From assembly GCA_029864805.1 (NCBI GenBank), contig JAOTSS010000012.1, positions 1 to 41,996 on the forward strand: a stretch of 41,996 bases of DNA, in the 5' to 3' direction. The DNA comes from Candidatus Nitrosopumilus sp. Its GTDB lineage: Archaea; Thermoproteota; Nitrososphaeria; Nitrososphaerales; Nitrosopumilaceae. Under the pieces are notes generated by a model, which saw only the letters and a program-made list of their open reading frames with translations, did not search any database and was not told the origin of the DNA. This document shows positions 1 to 8,498 of the stretch, one piece after another. Numbering within the stretch: position 1 is the first letter of the stretch; each line of letters opens with the position of its first letter. Made by a program: the position numbers and the translations under genes.

Positions 1-1
1 A

Positions 2-592
2 AATGCATCATCAGATAAAAATCTCAGACAAGCACTTAGTGATTTAAATAAATTAAAAGACAAGGTTGCAATTCCTGCAAATGTTCTTGAAAAAGCATCA
101 TACATTTACAGAAAAGCATTGGAAAAAAAACTAGTACGTGGAAGATCTATTTCTGCAATGATTGCAGCAGCACTCTATGCTGCATGTAGGGATACTGAAA
201 CGCCTAGAACTCTAAAAGATATCGCCGATGCTGCAAATGTAAAGAGAAAAGATATTGCAAGATGCTATCGATTGCTACATCATGAATTGGAATTAAAAAT
301 GCCAGTAGTAGATTCAATACAATGTATTTCAAGAATCTCAAGCAAACTTGAGATTTCTGAGAAAACAAAACGTTATGCTGTTAAAGTGCTTAAAGATGCT
401 CAGGAACGAAAAGAATCTGCAGGAAAAGATCCTATGGGGCTTGCAGCTACCGCATTATACTTGTCATGCGTTCATAATGGGGTATCAATCACTCAACGGG
501 ATCTTGCTGAAGCTGCAGGTGTCACGGAGGTTACCATAAGAAATCGATATAAGGGATTAAAAGCAGATCATGCCCTAAAATCTGAACTTTAA
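2..592 (+). CDS. tfb: Transcription initiation factor IIB (TFB), C-terminal part, 5' cut by window edge
   Basis: The reading frame is open from base 2, so the gene begins before the window. The visible part is the TFB core, made of two cyclin-like repeats. The first runs from the left edge through RSISAMIAAALYAACR to about base 300. The second starts near ISRISSKLEIS and contains DPMGLAATALYLSC and the HTH-like ITQRDLAEAAGVTEVTIRNR. TFB bridges TATA-bound TBP and RNA polymerase and reads the BRE upstream of the TATA box. The N-terminal zinc ribbon and B-finger lie outside the window. Thaumarchaea usually carry several TFB paralogues, so this need not be the general one. An internal TTG at 119 is not the start, because conserved repeat-1 sequence precedes it. 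Confidence 0.95.
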   Translation, partial: NASSDKNLRQALSDLNKLKDKVAIPANVLEKASYIYRKALEKKLVRGRSISAMIAAALYAACRDTETPRTLKDIADAANVKRKDIARCYRLLHHELELKMPVVDSIQCISRISSKLEISEKTKRYAVKVLKDAQERKESAGKDPMGLAATALYLSCVHNGVSITQRDLAEAAGVTEVTIRNRYKGLKADHALKSEL

Positions 593-682
593 TTTATTAT
601 TATCATACTTTCATAATATTTGTCTTGCACTGCACAGGATTGTCTACTCACTAATTATATCTAAAATTTACCTATAGTTAAC

Positions 683-1012
683 ATGCAAATATTAAATCCA
701 TTAAAAATTGAAGCACCAGAAAGAAAAGAAATTTTTCTTGAAATTCTTTCTGATAAATATTGTAGACTGATCCTAGAATCAATAATGAATACGCCAAAAT
801 CTGCAATTGAAATATCTCGTGATAAAGAGATTCCCCTGAGCACTGTTTATAGAAGAATCCAACAACTCCATGACTCTCACATGATTCGCACTTCTGGAAT
901 AATTACTGACGAAGGTAAACGACTCTTTTTGTATAAGAGCAAAATTAAAGAAGTCAATACACGATTCTATGATGGGAAAATTACTGTTGATGTAGTTTTT
1001 AACAAAAACTAA
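683..1012 (+). CDS. Small winged-helix (ArsR-like) DNA-binding protein
   Basis: This 109-aa protein is predicted to be a transcription regulator. Residues about 15-75 form a winged helix-turn-helix: LILESIMNTPKSAIEIS (helices 1-2), then the recognition helix region IPLSTVYRRIQQLHD, then the wing around IRTSGIITDEGKRLFLY. The C-terminal 25 residues are a short beta-rich tail. No metal-binding Cys pair is visible, so a metal-sensing ArsR role is not supported. The gene stands alone between TFB and a minus-strand regulator. An AT-rich stretch about 25 bp before the ATG (TATATCTAAA) could be its TATA box, implying a nearly leaderless mRNA. The target is unknown. Confidence 0.8.
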   Translation: MQILNPLKIEAPERKEIFLEILSDKYCRLILESIMNTPKSAIEISRDKEIPLSTVYRRIQQLHDSHMIRTSGIITDEGKRLFLYKSKIKEVNTRFYDGKITVDVVFNKN

Positions 1013-1028
1013 TCTTTTTATAATTTTT
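1013..1028 (+). terminator. T-rich terminator after the winged-helix gene
   Basis: Runs of T follow the stop codon directly, as in archaeal intrinsic termination on oligo-T. The tract lies between convergent genes and may serve both. Confidence 0.4.
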
Positions 1029-1614
1029 AATAATCGTGCTCGCTAAAATCTTCTCCTAACACAATAGATATCACAACTATTGATTCTGTTGTCTGAGATT
1101 TCATTTTTGTATCAGGTAAGAATTCATGAAATATCTCTTGCAGTAACTGTTCTGTGAAAATTGACCAATTACTTCCAAGTTCATGTTGAATGATAAAATG
1201 ATGTACTGACCCTTTTACTCTATGATCTGATTTCATGCCTGATGCTCGCATATAATCTTCTAATGTTTCAATACATCTTTTCAAATCATATTCTCCTTTG
1301 ATAAATAATACTGTATCTTTGATTACTGGTTTTATGACGTTGATAATTTCATTGATGTCTTGAGAATTCATTTCAACTCCAAAAATATCTAGAATTTTTT
1401 TAGGTACTGGAATGATGCCTATTTTTTCTGAATATCTGTCCCATCGAACATATTTTTCTAAAATTTGTCTTGCCATAACATTGTGTGATATATTGTGATT
1501 ACTAGCCTCTGTTTCTATTTCTTCAACTAATTTTACTGGAAGGCGATAAGTTACACTGCGTGTTTTTTCTTTTTTTGGTGAATGTTGTTGTGACTTTATT
1601 GTTTTTGAATCCAA
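1027..1614 (-). CDS. Ribbon-helix-helix regulator with C-terminal effector-like domain
   Basis: This 195-aa protein has a basic N-terminus and a ribbon-helix-helix DNA-binding segment at about residues 18-55. The beta strand is RSVTYRLP, followed by helices VEEIETEA and HNVMARQILEKYV. The remaining 135 residues form a mixed alpha/beta domain I do not recognise, with the motif HHFIIQHELGSNWS near residue 138, possibly a ligand or partner domain. The start is TTG; no ATG lies upstream in frame. A decayed relative with the same architecture lies at 23976-24213, so this is one member of a small paralogous family. It is transcribed away from the zinc microprotein at 1763. The DNA target and ligand are unknown. 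Confidence 0.8.
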   Translation of the reverse strand: MDSKTIKSQQHSPKKEKTRSVTYRLPVKLVEEIETEASNHNISHNVMARQILEKYVRWDRYSEKIGIIPVPKKILDIFGVEMNSQDINEIINVIKPVIKDTVLFIKGEYDLKRCIETLEDYMRASGMKSDHRVKGSVHHFIIQHELGSNWSIFTEQLLQEIFHEFLPDTKMKSQTTESIVVISIVLGEDFSEHDY

Positions 1615-1762
1615 TTAACAAAAATCAAAGCAGGATGATCATATAAGTTGGATCTTTTATTCTTAGACATTTGTTCTCATAAATGATAATTATGAATTAT
1701 TTTATAGTATGTTTCTATTATCTAACCAGTAGGAGATACTGTAAAGTATAATGAATTAAGAA

Positions 1763-1924
1763 ATGGGTCAATACTGTGAAAAATGTGGGAAAATCATGAA
1801 AATTTTAGAATTAACTCATTGCTCAGATGAATGTTTACTTTCAGGCATTAGTAATAGTATTTCTTTCTCAGAAAATCAATTCAATGCAGTTTCTTGGGAT
1901 GAGAGATCTGATCCATGGACATGA
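1763..1924 (+). CDS. 53-aa zinc-binding microprotein (copy 1 of a paralogous pair)
   Basis: This ORF encodes 53 residues beginning MGQYCEKCGKIMK. Cys5 and Cys8 form a CxxC knuckle, and His19-Cys20 with Cys24 form a second half, HCSDEC. The protein ends with a conserved-looking acidic tail containing SDPW. A paralogue at 33493-33651 on the other strand shares the whole layout: CxKCGK, the HCSDEC block and the C-terminal SDPW. That conservation is strong evidence for a translated gene. It is probably a single treble-clef or zinc-ribbon finger, with unknown function (nucleic acid or protein binding inferred only). It sits 55 bp upstream of the aminopeptidase on the same strand. Confidence 0.75.
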   Translation: MGQYCEKCGKIMKILELTHCSDECLLSGISNSISFSENQFNAVSWDERSDPWT

Positions 1925-1979
1925 TCTCTGAACATTGAAATGGAAAATCTACTTAAAGCCTAAATAAAGTACCTCATTC

Positions 1980-4481
1980 GTGGACGCTATTCCAATCAAT
2001 TATGCATTAACTTTTGAGCCTGATCTGAAGAAATTCATATTTTCTGGAACTGAAACAATTACTGCTGATTGTAAAAAACCTACAAATATAATTTCAATGA
2101 ATTGTGCTGAATTAAAAATTATATCGTGCAATATAAGATCTAAAGGAACTTTTATCAAATCAACTCCAATATTAAATGAGAAAAAAGAAGAAATACAAAT
2201 CAAATTAGATAAAAAAATTAAAGGTATAGTTACTATTACTATTGAATTTCAAGGAACTCTAAATGATAGACTTCTTGGATTTTATCGAAGCCAATACCAA
2301 CAAAATGGCAAAACAAAATATCTTGCTACAACACAATTTGAAGCAGCAGATGCTAGACGTGCATTTCCATGTTGGGATGAACCTAAAGCAAAAGCTACAT
2401 TTGAAATTTCAATAATCGCCAACAATAAATTTTCGGCAATATCTAACATGCCTATTAAATCAAAGAAAAAAATTGGCAGTAAAACGATTTACAATTTTAC
2501 AAAGACTCCTATTGTTTCAACATATTTGATTTATCTTGGTGTTGGAGAATTTGAATATCTGACTGGTAAAATAGGCAAGACTCAGATTAGAGTCGTTACA
2601 ACCAAGGGAAATAAATCAAAAGGGAAATTTTCCTTAGAACTAGGAAAAAAACTTCTAATATCTTATGAAAAATACTTTGGAATAAAATACCCTCTACCTA
2701 AACTTGATTTAATTGCTGTACCTGACTTTGCAGCAGGCGCAATGGAAAACTGGGGTGCAATTACATTCAGAGAGACAATCTTACTTTATGATCCTAAAAC
2801 ATCTTCAACTAGAACAAAACAATTCATTGCCGAAGTGATCTCACATGAGATTGCTCATCAATGGTTTGGAAATTTAGTTACTATGAAATGGTGGAATGAT
2901 TTATGGCTTAATGAAAGCTTTGCAACATTTATGGCTACAAAGTTTGTCGATAAATTCTACCCTGAATGGGATTTATGGGATCAATTTGTTGAGGATGCAA
3001 TGAATGTAGCAATGGGTCTTGATTCACTAAAAACGACCCATCCGATTGATGTCAAGGTGAACTCTCCTGCTGAAATTCGAGAAATTTTTGATGCAATTTC
3101 TTATGATAAAGGTGGCTGTGTACTGCGAATGCTTGAGCATTATGTTGGAGAGCCAAATTTCCAAAAGGGCCTCAAAAAATATCTGTCTGATTTCAAATAC
3201 AAAAACGCTGAAGGACAAGATTTGTGGAATGCAATTGGAAATGCATCTGGAATGCCTGTCTCCTCTATGGTTCATACGTGGCTAAAGCAGCCTGGATTCC
3301 CATTAATTGAAGTTCATCAAGATGGAACTCTTCTCAAGTTAAAGCAGAAAAGATACTTGCTTGAATCTGATAAAAAATTTAGTAAGGGGTTGTGGTCTGT
3401 TCCGTTGTCTTTAGGATTGGATGACGAAATTTCTAAAAAACTATTTACAAAAAAATCAATGACTATAAAGTTACCTAAAAACACCGTAGGCTTTGTTGCT
3501 AACTATGGACGAAAAGGATTCTATCGTGTAAAATATGATGAAGGAATTCTGCTTGATTTAAAAATGTTAGTGGATGAAAAACGCATACATGCAATTGATA
3601 GATGGGCAATTCAAAATGATTTGTTTTCTCTTTGTGTTTCAGGTGATGAACAAATTAGAAATTATCTGGATTTCTCTGATGCTTATTTTGATGAGGATAG
3701 TTACCTTGCAACAGTTAACGTTGCACACAACTTGGCTTCTTTGTATTTCAGAGCATTTGATGAAAAATTCTCAGAGGAGATTAGGAGTTACGCTGTAAAT
3801 TATTTTAGAAAAATTTTATTCAATTTGGGATGGGAACCAAAAAAATCAGACAAACATACTGATGCATTATTACGTTCTTTTGTAATTTCTGCGTTGGGGA
3901 AAATGGATGATGATGAGATCACTGATGAAGCTCTTAGGCGATACAAAAAATTCTTGAAATCTCCTAGTTCTATCTCTCCTGATTTAGTCGAACCCATTTG
4001 CTCAATTGCTGCATGGAATGGAAATTTGAAAACTCATGCAGAACTAACACAACTATACAAGAAAGTAAAAACCATGGAAGAAAAACTTCGATTCCTTGGA
4101 GCTATGTGTGGATTTAAAGACAAAAAACTATTACTCAAATCACTTGACTTTTCCCAAACATCAAATGTCCGTTCACAAAATATGCAATTACCAATCATGA
4201 AAGTTGCTGCAAATCCGTACGGTGACAAGGTTTTGTGGCCCTGGCTGAAGAAAAATTGGAAAAAATTAAACAAAAAAGTGGGACACGGAAATCCTTTATT
4301 TAACAGAATTGTGGCTAGTATTTCTTCTGTGGCAGACGACTCTATGGAAAAAGAAATAAAAACATTCTTCAAGAACAATCCTACTCCAGGTACTGAGAGA
4401 ACTCAAGCACAGACATTGGAACGAATTAGAATCAACTCAAAACTCCTTAGACGAATGAAACAAGAATTCAAAGATGGCTAG
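1980..4481 (+). CDS. M1-family zinc aminopeptidase (tricorn-interacting-factor type)
   Basis: This 833-aa protein removes N-terminal residues from peptides, probably downstream of the proteasome in the cytoplasm; no signal peptide is seen. The family order is complete: N-terminal beta domain, the substrate-anchoring GAMEN motif at residues 253-257, the zinc site HEIAH at 289-293 with the third ligand Glu312 in WLNESFATF, and a C-terminal helical domain ending in an Arg/Lys-rich segment. Length matches archaeal tricorn-interacting factor F2/F3 enzymes. The start is GTG, chosen because the M1 N-terminal beta domain begins there. Its 3' end overlaps the next ORF by 8 bp, implying co-transcription. 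Exact substrate preference cannot be read from sequence. Confidence 0.95.
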   Translation: MDAIPINYALTFEPDLKKFIFSGTETITADCKKPTNIISMNCAELKIISCNIRSKGTFIKSTPILNEKKEEIQIKLDKKIKGIVTITIEFQGTLNDRLLGFYRSQYQQNGKTKYLATTQFEAADARRAFPCWDEPKAKATFEISIIANNKFSAISNMPIKSKKKIGSKTIYNFTKTPIVSTYLIYLGVGEFEYLTGKIGKTQIRVVTTKGNKSKGKFSLELGKKLLISYEKYFGIKYPLPKLDLIAVPDFAAGAMENWGAITFRETILLYDPKTSSTRTKQFIAEVISHEIAHQWFGNLVTMKWWNDLWLNESFATFMATKFVDKFYPEWDLWDQFVEDAMNVAMGLDSLKTTHPIDVKVNSPAEIREIFDAISYDKGGCVLRMLEHYVGEPNFQKGLKKYLSDFKYKNAEGQDLWNAIGNASGMPVSSMVHTWLKQPGFPLIEVHQDGTLLKLKQKRYLLESDKKFSKGLWSVPLSLGLDDEISKKLFTKKSMTIKLPKNTVGFVANYGRKGFYRVKYDEGILLDLKMLVDEKRIHAIDRWAIQNDLFSLCVSGDEQIRNYLDFSDAYFDEDSYLATVNVAHNLASLYFRAFDEKFSEEIRSYAVNYFRKILFNLGWEPKKSDKHTDALLRSFVISALGKMDDDEITDEALRRYKKFLKSPSSISPDLVEPICSIAAWNGNLKTHAELTQLYKKVKTMEEKLRFLGAMCGFKDKKLLLKSLDFSQTSNVRSQNMQLPIMKVAANPYGDKVLWPWLKKNWKKLNKKVGHGNPLFNRIVASISSVADDSMEKEIKTFFKNNPTPGTERTQAQTLERIRINSKLLRRMKQEFKDG

Positions 4482-4881
4482 GAAACTCGGCCCTCCAATT
4501 TTTCTTGGAATCTTTACAATTTTAGCAATAATTTTCCTTACTGGTGGTGGAACCGATGACAAAAATGAGTTACGACAGACATTTCAGGTTGATGCAGTAT
4601 ACTATGATACTGGACATGTGGAAATTTCATATCATGACAAATCTGAAAAGACAACTGCTGTAGTGATGGAAATTCTTGGAATGGAAGAATCTTTCCAGAA
4701 AACATTCTATGATTCTCAATTCATTGAAATTGTACCCTTTCTAAATGTGCCAAAATATGGCTGGTCGATTCATCCTATAGTGTTGGAAATTGATCATGAA
4801 GAATTGGGACATGTTCAACTAAAAACTGAGATCCATTCCCTTGATGATCCTATGCCTCCTGTAATCTATTCTAGACCTTAG
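4474..4881 (+). CDS. Membrane-anchored protein of unknown function
   Basis: This 135-aa protein has one N-terminal hydrophobic helix (about residues 8-24, PIFLGIFTILAIIFLTGG). The soluble remainder of about 110 residues is rich in predicted beta strands and would face outside the membrane if the helix is an uncleaved anchor. There are no Cys residues and no recognisable motif. It overlaps the aminopeptidase stop by 8 bp, so the two are probably translated from one mRNA. That makes a link to peptide handling possible but unproven. Confidence 0.7.
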   Translation: MARKLGPPIFLGIFTILAIIFLTGGGTDDKNELRQTFQVDAVYYDTGHVEISYHDKSEKTTAVVMEILGMEESFQKTFYDSQFIEIVPFLNVPKYGWSIHPIVLEIDHEELGHVQLKTEIHSLDDPMPPVIYSRP

Positions 4882-4925
4882 ATCGGACACAAGATTTTAT
4901 TGCACCTCTGAAATCTATCTGTGTA

Positions 4926-5843
4926 ATGGATATGCTTGTAGATTTAAAAAAAGGAAAAAGAGGAGCAATTGCTAAGGCAATAACTATAATGGAAAATGAT
5001 CAAAAGGAGGCAAAAAAGATCATAAAGAAAATTTTCAAGGATACTGGAAATTCAATTATTATTGGAATTACAGGACCTGCAGGTGCTGGAAAAAGTTCCT
5101 TGATTAACAAAACAGCTGTAGAGATGAAAAAATTAGGCACGAAACCTGCAGTTCTTGCAATTGATCCTACTAGTCACGTTACTGGCGGTGCTATACTTGG
5201 TGACCGAGTTAGAATGACTGAATCGACAGATTCTGGAACTTTCATCCGAAGTATCGCATCTAGAGGTGCGACAGGCGCAGTTTCTCGTTCATTACGAAAT
5301 AGTATTAGAATTTTAGAATACGCTGGATTTAATCCAATCATTATTGAAAGTGTTGGTGCTGGACAAACAGAAGTTGAGATTTCCAATATTGCAGATATTA
5401 CAGTTGTAGTTTTTAATCCAAATACAGGTGATAGCATTCAAACTATCAAAGCTGGCTTAACTGAAATTGGAGATATCTATCTTGTAAACAAAAGTGACCT
5501 TGCTGGAACAAATCAATTATTTGATGCAGTAAGGGATTTTATTGGAGATTCTGTAAGAAATCCTACAATCCTTAAAACGTCAGTCAAAAAGAATTCTGGA
5601 ATCACATTGTTTGCAAAAACCCTCAAAGAGATGATGATATCTAAAAAGAAATCCAAGAAGGAAAAAGACGAAAAACGACTAGAATCTGAACTAAAAGATA
5701 TTGTTTTAAATAACATTAAAGAAAAGATAGATGATGTATTGGATTCTGACACATTGTTCTCAAAATATCTTAAAAAACTACAAACAAAAAATATTGATCC
5801 ATTTGATGCAGGAGATAAAATTACAAAATCTTTGTTAAAGTGA
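4926..5843 (+). CDS. meaB: Methylmalonyl-CoA mutase-associated GTPase (MeaB/ArgK family)
   Basis: This 305-aa G3E-family GTPase acts as a chaperone for adenosylcobalamin-dependent methylmalonyl-CoA mutase, gating cofactor loading and rescue. The Walker A motif GPAGAGKS is at residues 50-57. The family-typical DPTSHVTGGAILGDRVRM follows, then the base-recognition motif NKSD near residue 189. The C-terminal Lys-rich helical part matches the dimerisation arm. It lies 4 bp upstream of the mutase large subunit, which supports the assignment over the old ArgK label. Together with the mutase and epimerase it serves conversion of the methylmalonyl-CoA intermediate to succinyl-CoA. Confidence 0.93.
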   Translation: MDMLVDLKKGKRGAIAKAITIMENDQKEAKKIIKKIFKDTGNSIIIGITGPAGAGKSSLINKTAVEMKKLGTKPAVLAIDPTSHVTGGAILGDRVRMTESTDSGTFIRSIASRGATGAVSRSLRNSIRILEYAGFNPIIIESVGAGQTEVEISNIADITVVVFNPNTGDSIQTIKAGLTEIGDIYLVNKSDLAGTNQLFDAVRDFIGDSVRNPTILKTSVKKNSGITLFAKTLKEMMISKKKSKKEKDEKRLESELKDIVLNNIKEKIDDVLDSDTLFSKYLKKLQTKNIDPFDAGDKITKSLLK

Positions 5844-5847
5844 TAAT

Positions 5848-7449
5848 ATGACCGCAAAAAAACCAACAAAATCAAAAAGTCCTGAAAAGAAAATTTTCAC
5901 AGATTCTTCTTTCCCAGTAAAACGAATTTATCAAAAATCTCCTAAAAAGAGACCTGTTGAGGATGCAGGAAAATATCCTTTCACAAGAGGCATTCATCCT
6001 GGAATGTTCCGTGAGCGATTCTGGACCATGAGACAGTATTCTGGATTTGGTGATGCTAAACTTACAAATGAACGATTCAAATTCATGCTTGAAAAAGGAC
6101 AAACTGGCCTTAGTATGGCTTTTGATTTGCCCACTCAGATTGGTTATGATTCTGATTCACCTCAAGCTGAAGGCGAGGTAGGAAAGGTTGGCGTATCGAT
6201 TACATCTATTAAAGATATGATGACTGCATTTGATGGAATTCCTCTGGGCAAAGTTAGTTCTTCTATGACCATTAATTCCACTGCATCAACATTACTTGCA
6301 TATTATATTGCAGTTGGAGAAGCTCAAGGATTCAAAAGTCATGAACTTCGTGGAACCACTCAAAATGATATTCTAAAAGAATACATTGCACGAAATACAT
6401 ACATCTATCCTCCTCAACCCTCAATGCGATTAATTGGTGATATGATTGGATACTGTGCAGAAAAGGTTCCTTCATGGTATCCTGTATCAATTTCTGGATA
6501 TCATATGAGAGAAGCAGGGTGTACTGCTACACAAGAGGTTGCATTCACACTGGCAAATGCTATTGCGTACATTCAAACTTGTTTAGATAAGGGTTTGAAA
6601 ATTGATGACTTTGCACCACGTCTTTCATTCTTCTTTTGTTGTACTATTGAATTCTTTGAGGAAGTTGCAAAGTTTCGAGTTGCAAGAAAAGTTTATGCAA
6701 AAATTTTAAAAGAAATGTTTCATGCAAAGAATCCTCGTTCACTACAGCTTAAATTCCATACTCAAACTAGCGGTGAATCATTAACTGCACAGCAACCAGA
6801 TAATAACATCATTCGAGTTGCAATTCAAACCATGGCAGCTGTTTCTGGTGGTACTCAATCACTTCACACAAACTCTAGAGATGAGGCACTAGCTCTTCCT
6901 ACTCAAGAGTCTGCAAAAATTGCTCTTAGAACACAACAAATTGTCGCACATGAAAGTGGAATTACAAAAACTGCCGATCCATTGGCCGGTTCATACTATC
7001 TCGAAGAATTATGTGATCAAATTGAAGATGGTGTTTGGAAATATCTTAAAAAAATACAAAAAATGGGTGGCTCTGTAAAAGCAATTGAGAAAGGATTCTT
7101 CCAATCTGAAATCCGTGCTAATGCATATCGTTTAAAGAAAGAAATCGATGATGGTGAACGAGTTATTGTCGGTATGAACAAGTATTCTGAAGAAGAAAAA
7201 CAACCAGAATTACTTAGGATTGGTGGCGATGTTGAAATTCAACAGAAAAAAGCACTCAAAAAGTTACGTGAATCACGAGACAAAACCAAATGGGAAAAAG
7301 CACTTTCTGCAATGAAAAGTGCTGCAGATACTGAAGAAAATCTTATGCCTTACATAATTACTGCTGCCAAAGCATTTGCTACTACTGGCGAAATTAGTAA
7401 TACGTTTAGAGAAGTATTTGGAGAATATCGTCCAAAAGAGGTCTTTTAG
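5848..7449 (+). CDS. mcmA1: Methylmalonyl-CoA mutase, large (catalytic) subunit
   Basis: This 533-aa catalytic TIM-barrel chain isomerises (R)-methylmalonyl-CoA to succinyl-CoA with adenosylcobalamin, a step of the thaumarchaeal 3-hydroxypropionate/4-hydroxybutyrate carbon fixation cycle. Diagnostic blocks are visible: RGTTQNDILKEY, WYPVSISGYHMREAG, QTSGESLTAQQPDNN, and SGGTQSLHTNSRDEALALP. The chain stops after the barrel, and no C-terminal B12-binding DxHxxG domain is present. The cobalamin subunit must therefore be a separate gene elsewhere, as in other archaea with split mutases. The ATG lies 4 bp after meaB, and the stop codon abuts the epimerase ATG directly, so the three form one operon. 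Confidence 0.95.
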   Translation: MTAKKPTKSKSPEKKIFTDSSFPVKRIYQKSPKKRPVEDAGKYPFTRGIHPGMFRERFWTMRQYSGFGDAKLTNERFKFMLEKGQTGLSMAFDLPTQIGYDSDSPQAEGEVGKVGVSITSIKDMMTAFDGIPLGKVSSSMTINSTASTLLAYYIAVGEAQGFKSHELRGTTQNDILKEYIARNTYIYPPQPSMRLIGDMIGYCAEKVPSWYPVSISGYHMREAGCTATQEVAFTLANAIAYIQTCLDKGLKIDDFAPRLSFFFCCTIEFFEEVAKFRVARKVYAKILKEMFHAKNPRSLQLKFHTQTSGESLTAQQPDNNIIRVAIQTMAAVSGGTQSLHTNSRDEALALPTQESAKIALRTQQIVAHESGITKTADPLAGSYYLEELCDQIEDGVWKYLKKIQKMGGSVKAIEKGFFQSEIRANAYRLKKEIDDGERVIVGMNKYSEEEKQPELLRIGGDVEIQQKKALKKLRESRDKTKWEKALSAMKSAADTEENLMPYIITAAKAFATTGEISNTFREVFGEYRPKEVF

Positions 7450-7848
7450 ATGAAAATTGATCATATTGCAATTGCAGTAAATGATGTAGAGGAATCGGCA
7501 AAAGTGTATCAACAAGCATTAGGCGTAGACAGTGTAGAATTTGAAACAGTAGAGACTGAAGGAGTTAAAGTTGCAATTATTCATTTAGAAAACGGTCGTG
7601 TTGAATTAATGCAACCCTCAAATGATTCTAGCCCAATCAAAAAATTTCTTGATAAAAAAGGCCAAGGATTACACCACATGGCTTTAGAGACTGATAACAT
7701 TGAAGGTGAAGTAGAAAGAATGGAAGGGTGTGGAATTCAATTTTTGGGTCAAATAAGACCTGGCTCTGCAGGAACTAAAGTTACTTTCATTCATCCAAAA
7801 TCTCTTCATGGCGTTCTAGCAGAACTTTGCTCTCATCCTAAAGAATAA
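7450..7848 (+). CDS. mce: Methylmalonyl-CoA epimerase (VOC/glyoxalase superfamily)
   Basis: This 132-aa enzyme interconverts (S)- and (R)-methylmalonyl-CoA, supplying the isomer used by the mutase encoded immediately upstream. It has two beta-alpha-beta-beta-beta modules. Candidate metal ligands follow the family pattern: His5 in KIDHIAIAV, Glu52/Gln55 in VELMQP, His75/76 in GLHHMAL and Glu125 in VLAELC. Length is normal for the family. The ATG follows the mutase TAG with no gap, indicating translational coupling. Confidence 0.93.
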   Translation: MKIDHIAIAVNDVEESAKVYQQALGVDSVEFETVETEGVKVAIIHLENGRVELMQPSNDSSPIKKFLDKKGQGLHHMALETDNIEGEVERMEGCGIQFLGQIRPGSAGTKVTFIHPKSLHGVLAELCSHPKE

Positions 7849-7938
7849 TCTTTTACCTAAACGTGTTATCCATATCTGTCTTAAATATAGGTTCAGATGA
7901 TCCAAGAGAATTAATTACAAATGACTACTATCAAACAC

Positions 7939-7953
7939 ACCTATGTTTTAGGT
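7939..7953 (+). promoter_or_regulatory. Small palindrome over the expected TATA position of the jelly-roll gene
   Basis: ACCTA-TGTTT-TAGGT is a perfect 5-bp-arm inverted repeat, 21-35 bp before the ATG at 7974, where BRE/TATA would sit for a leaderless mRNA. It could be an operator or chance. A matching TTACCTAAA occurs at about 7853, also inverted relative to TTTTAGGTAA here. Confidence 0.3.
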
Positions 7954-7973
7954 AACTATGATAATAATATCAT

Positions 7974-8498
7974 ATGGCAATAGAATTTGCACAAATTATT
8001 AGCACCCTGGACCAAAGACCAGAAACGACAGATCCTGTACCTGTTTTCATGGATCAGAATGACGCAATCTCGGGAATTGGGCATTCCATTGAACATCCTG
8101 CGGATATTAGAATTGAATCATCAGGCATCTATGTACTCATAGCTGCACCACAGGTAGGCCGAACATCTGGCAATGGATCAAGCAGTGTTGATTTTTGGCT
8201 GCGCAAGAATGGTCAAGACATTTCAAACTCCAATGTACGTGCAGTAGTTAACGACGATGACCACAAAGATGTCATAGTTAATCAGACTATGATGCCATTT
8301 AGTGCTGGAGATGTCATCAACGTGATGATGGCAGTTGAAAAGACTGGAGAAGGGTTAGGAATCGAGGCCATTAAAACTCATGGCAGACCACTAATTCCAA
8401 GCATTATCTTCTCAATGCACAAGATCAAAGATCATCAGGAAGGACATTGGGAAAGCACACAAAAAGGTACAAAGAAAATATGGGTAGAAGGAAGTTAA
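7974..8498 (+). CDS. C1q/TNF-like jelly-roll protein, probably structural or surface-related
   Basis: This 174-aa protein is predicted to be a beta jelly-roll. The pattern resembles C1q/TNF-like domains: IRIESSGIYVLIAAPQVGR, then VDFWLRKNGQDISNSNVRA, then PFSAGDVINVMMAVEKTG, where 'aGD.i.v' is the typical penultimate strand signature. No signal peptide or membrane helix is visible. Codon use appears slightly richer in GC than neighbours, as often seen in well-expressed genes. It stands alone 125 bp after the epimerase with its own putative promoter. C1q-like folds usually trimerise, so an oligomeric role is plausible. I cannot assign a function, and the fold assignment rests on pattern only. 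Confidence 0.7.
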   Translation: MAIEFAQIISTLDQRPETTDPVPVFMDQNDAISGIGHSIEHPADIRIESSGIYVLIAAPQVGRTSGNGSSSVDFWLRKNGQDISNSNVRAVVNDDDHKDVIVNQTMMPFSAGDVINVMMAVEKTGEGLGIEAIKTHGRPLIPSIIFSMHKIKDHQEGHWESTQKGTKKIWVEGS

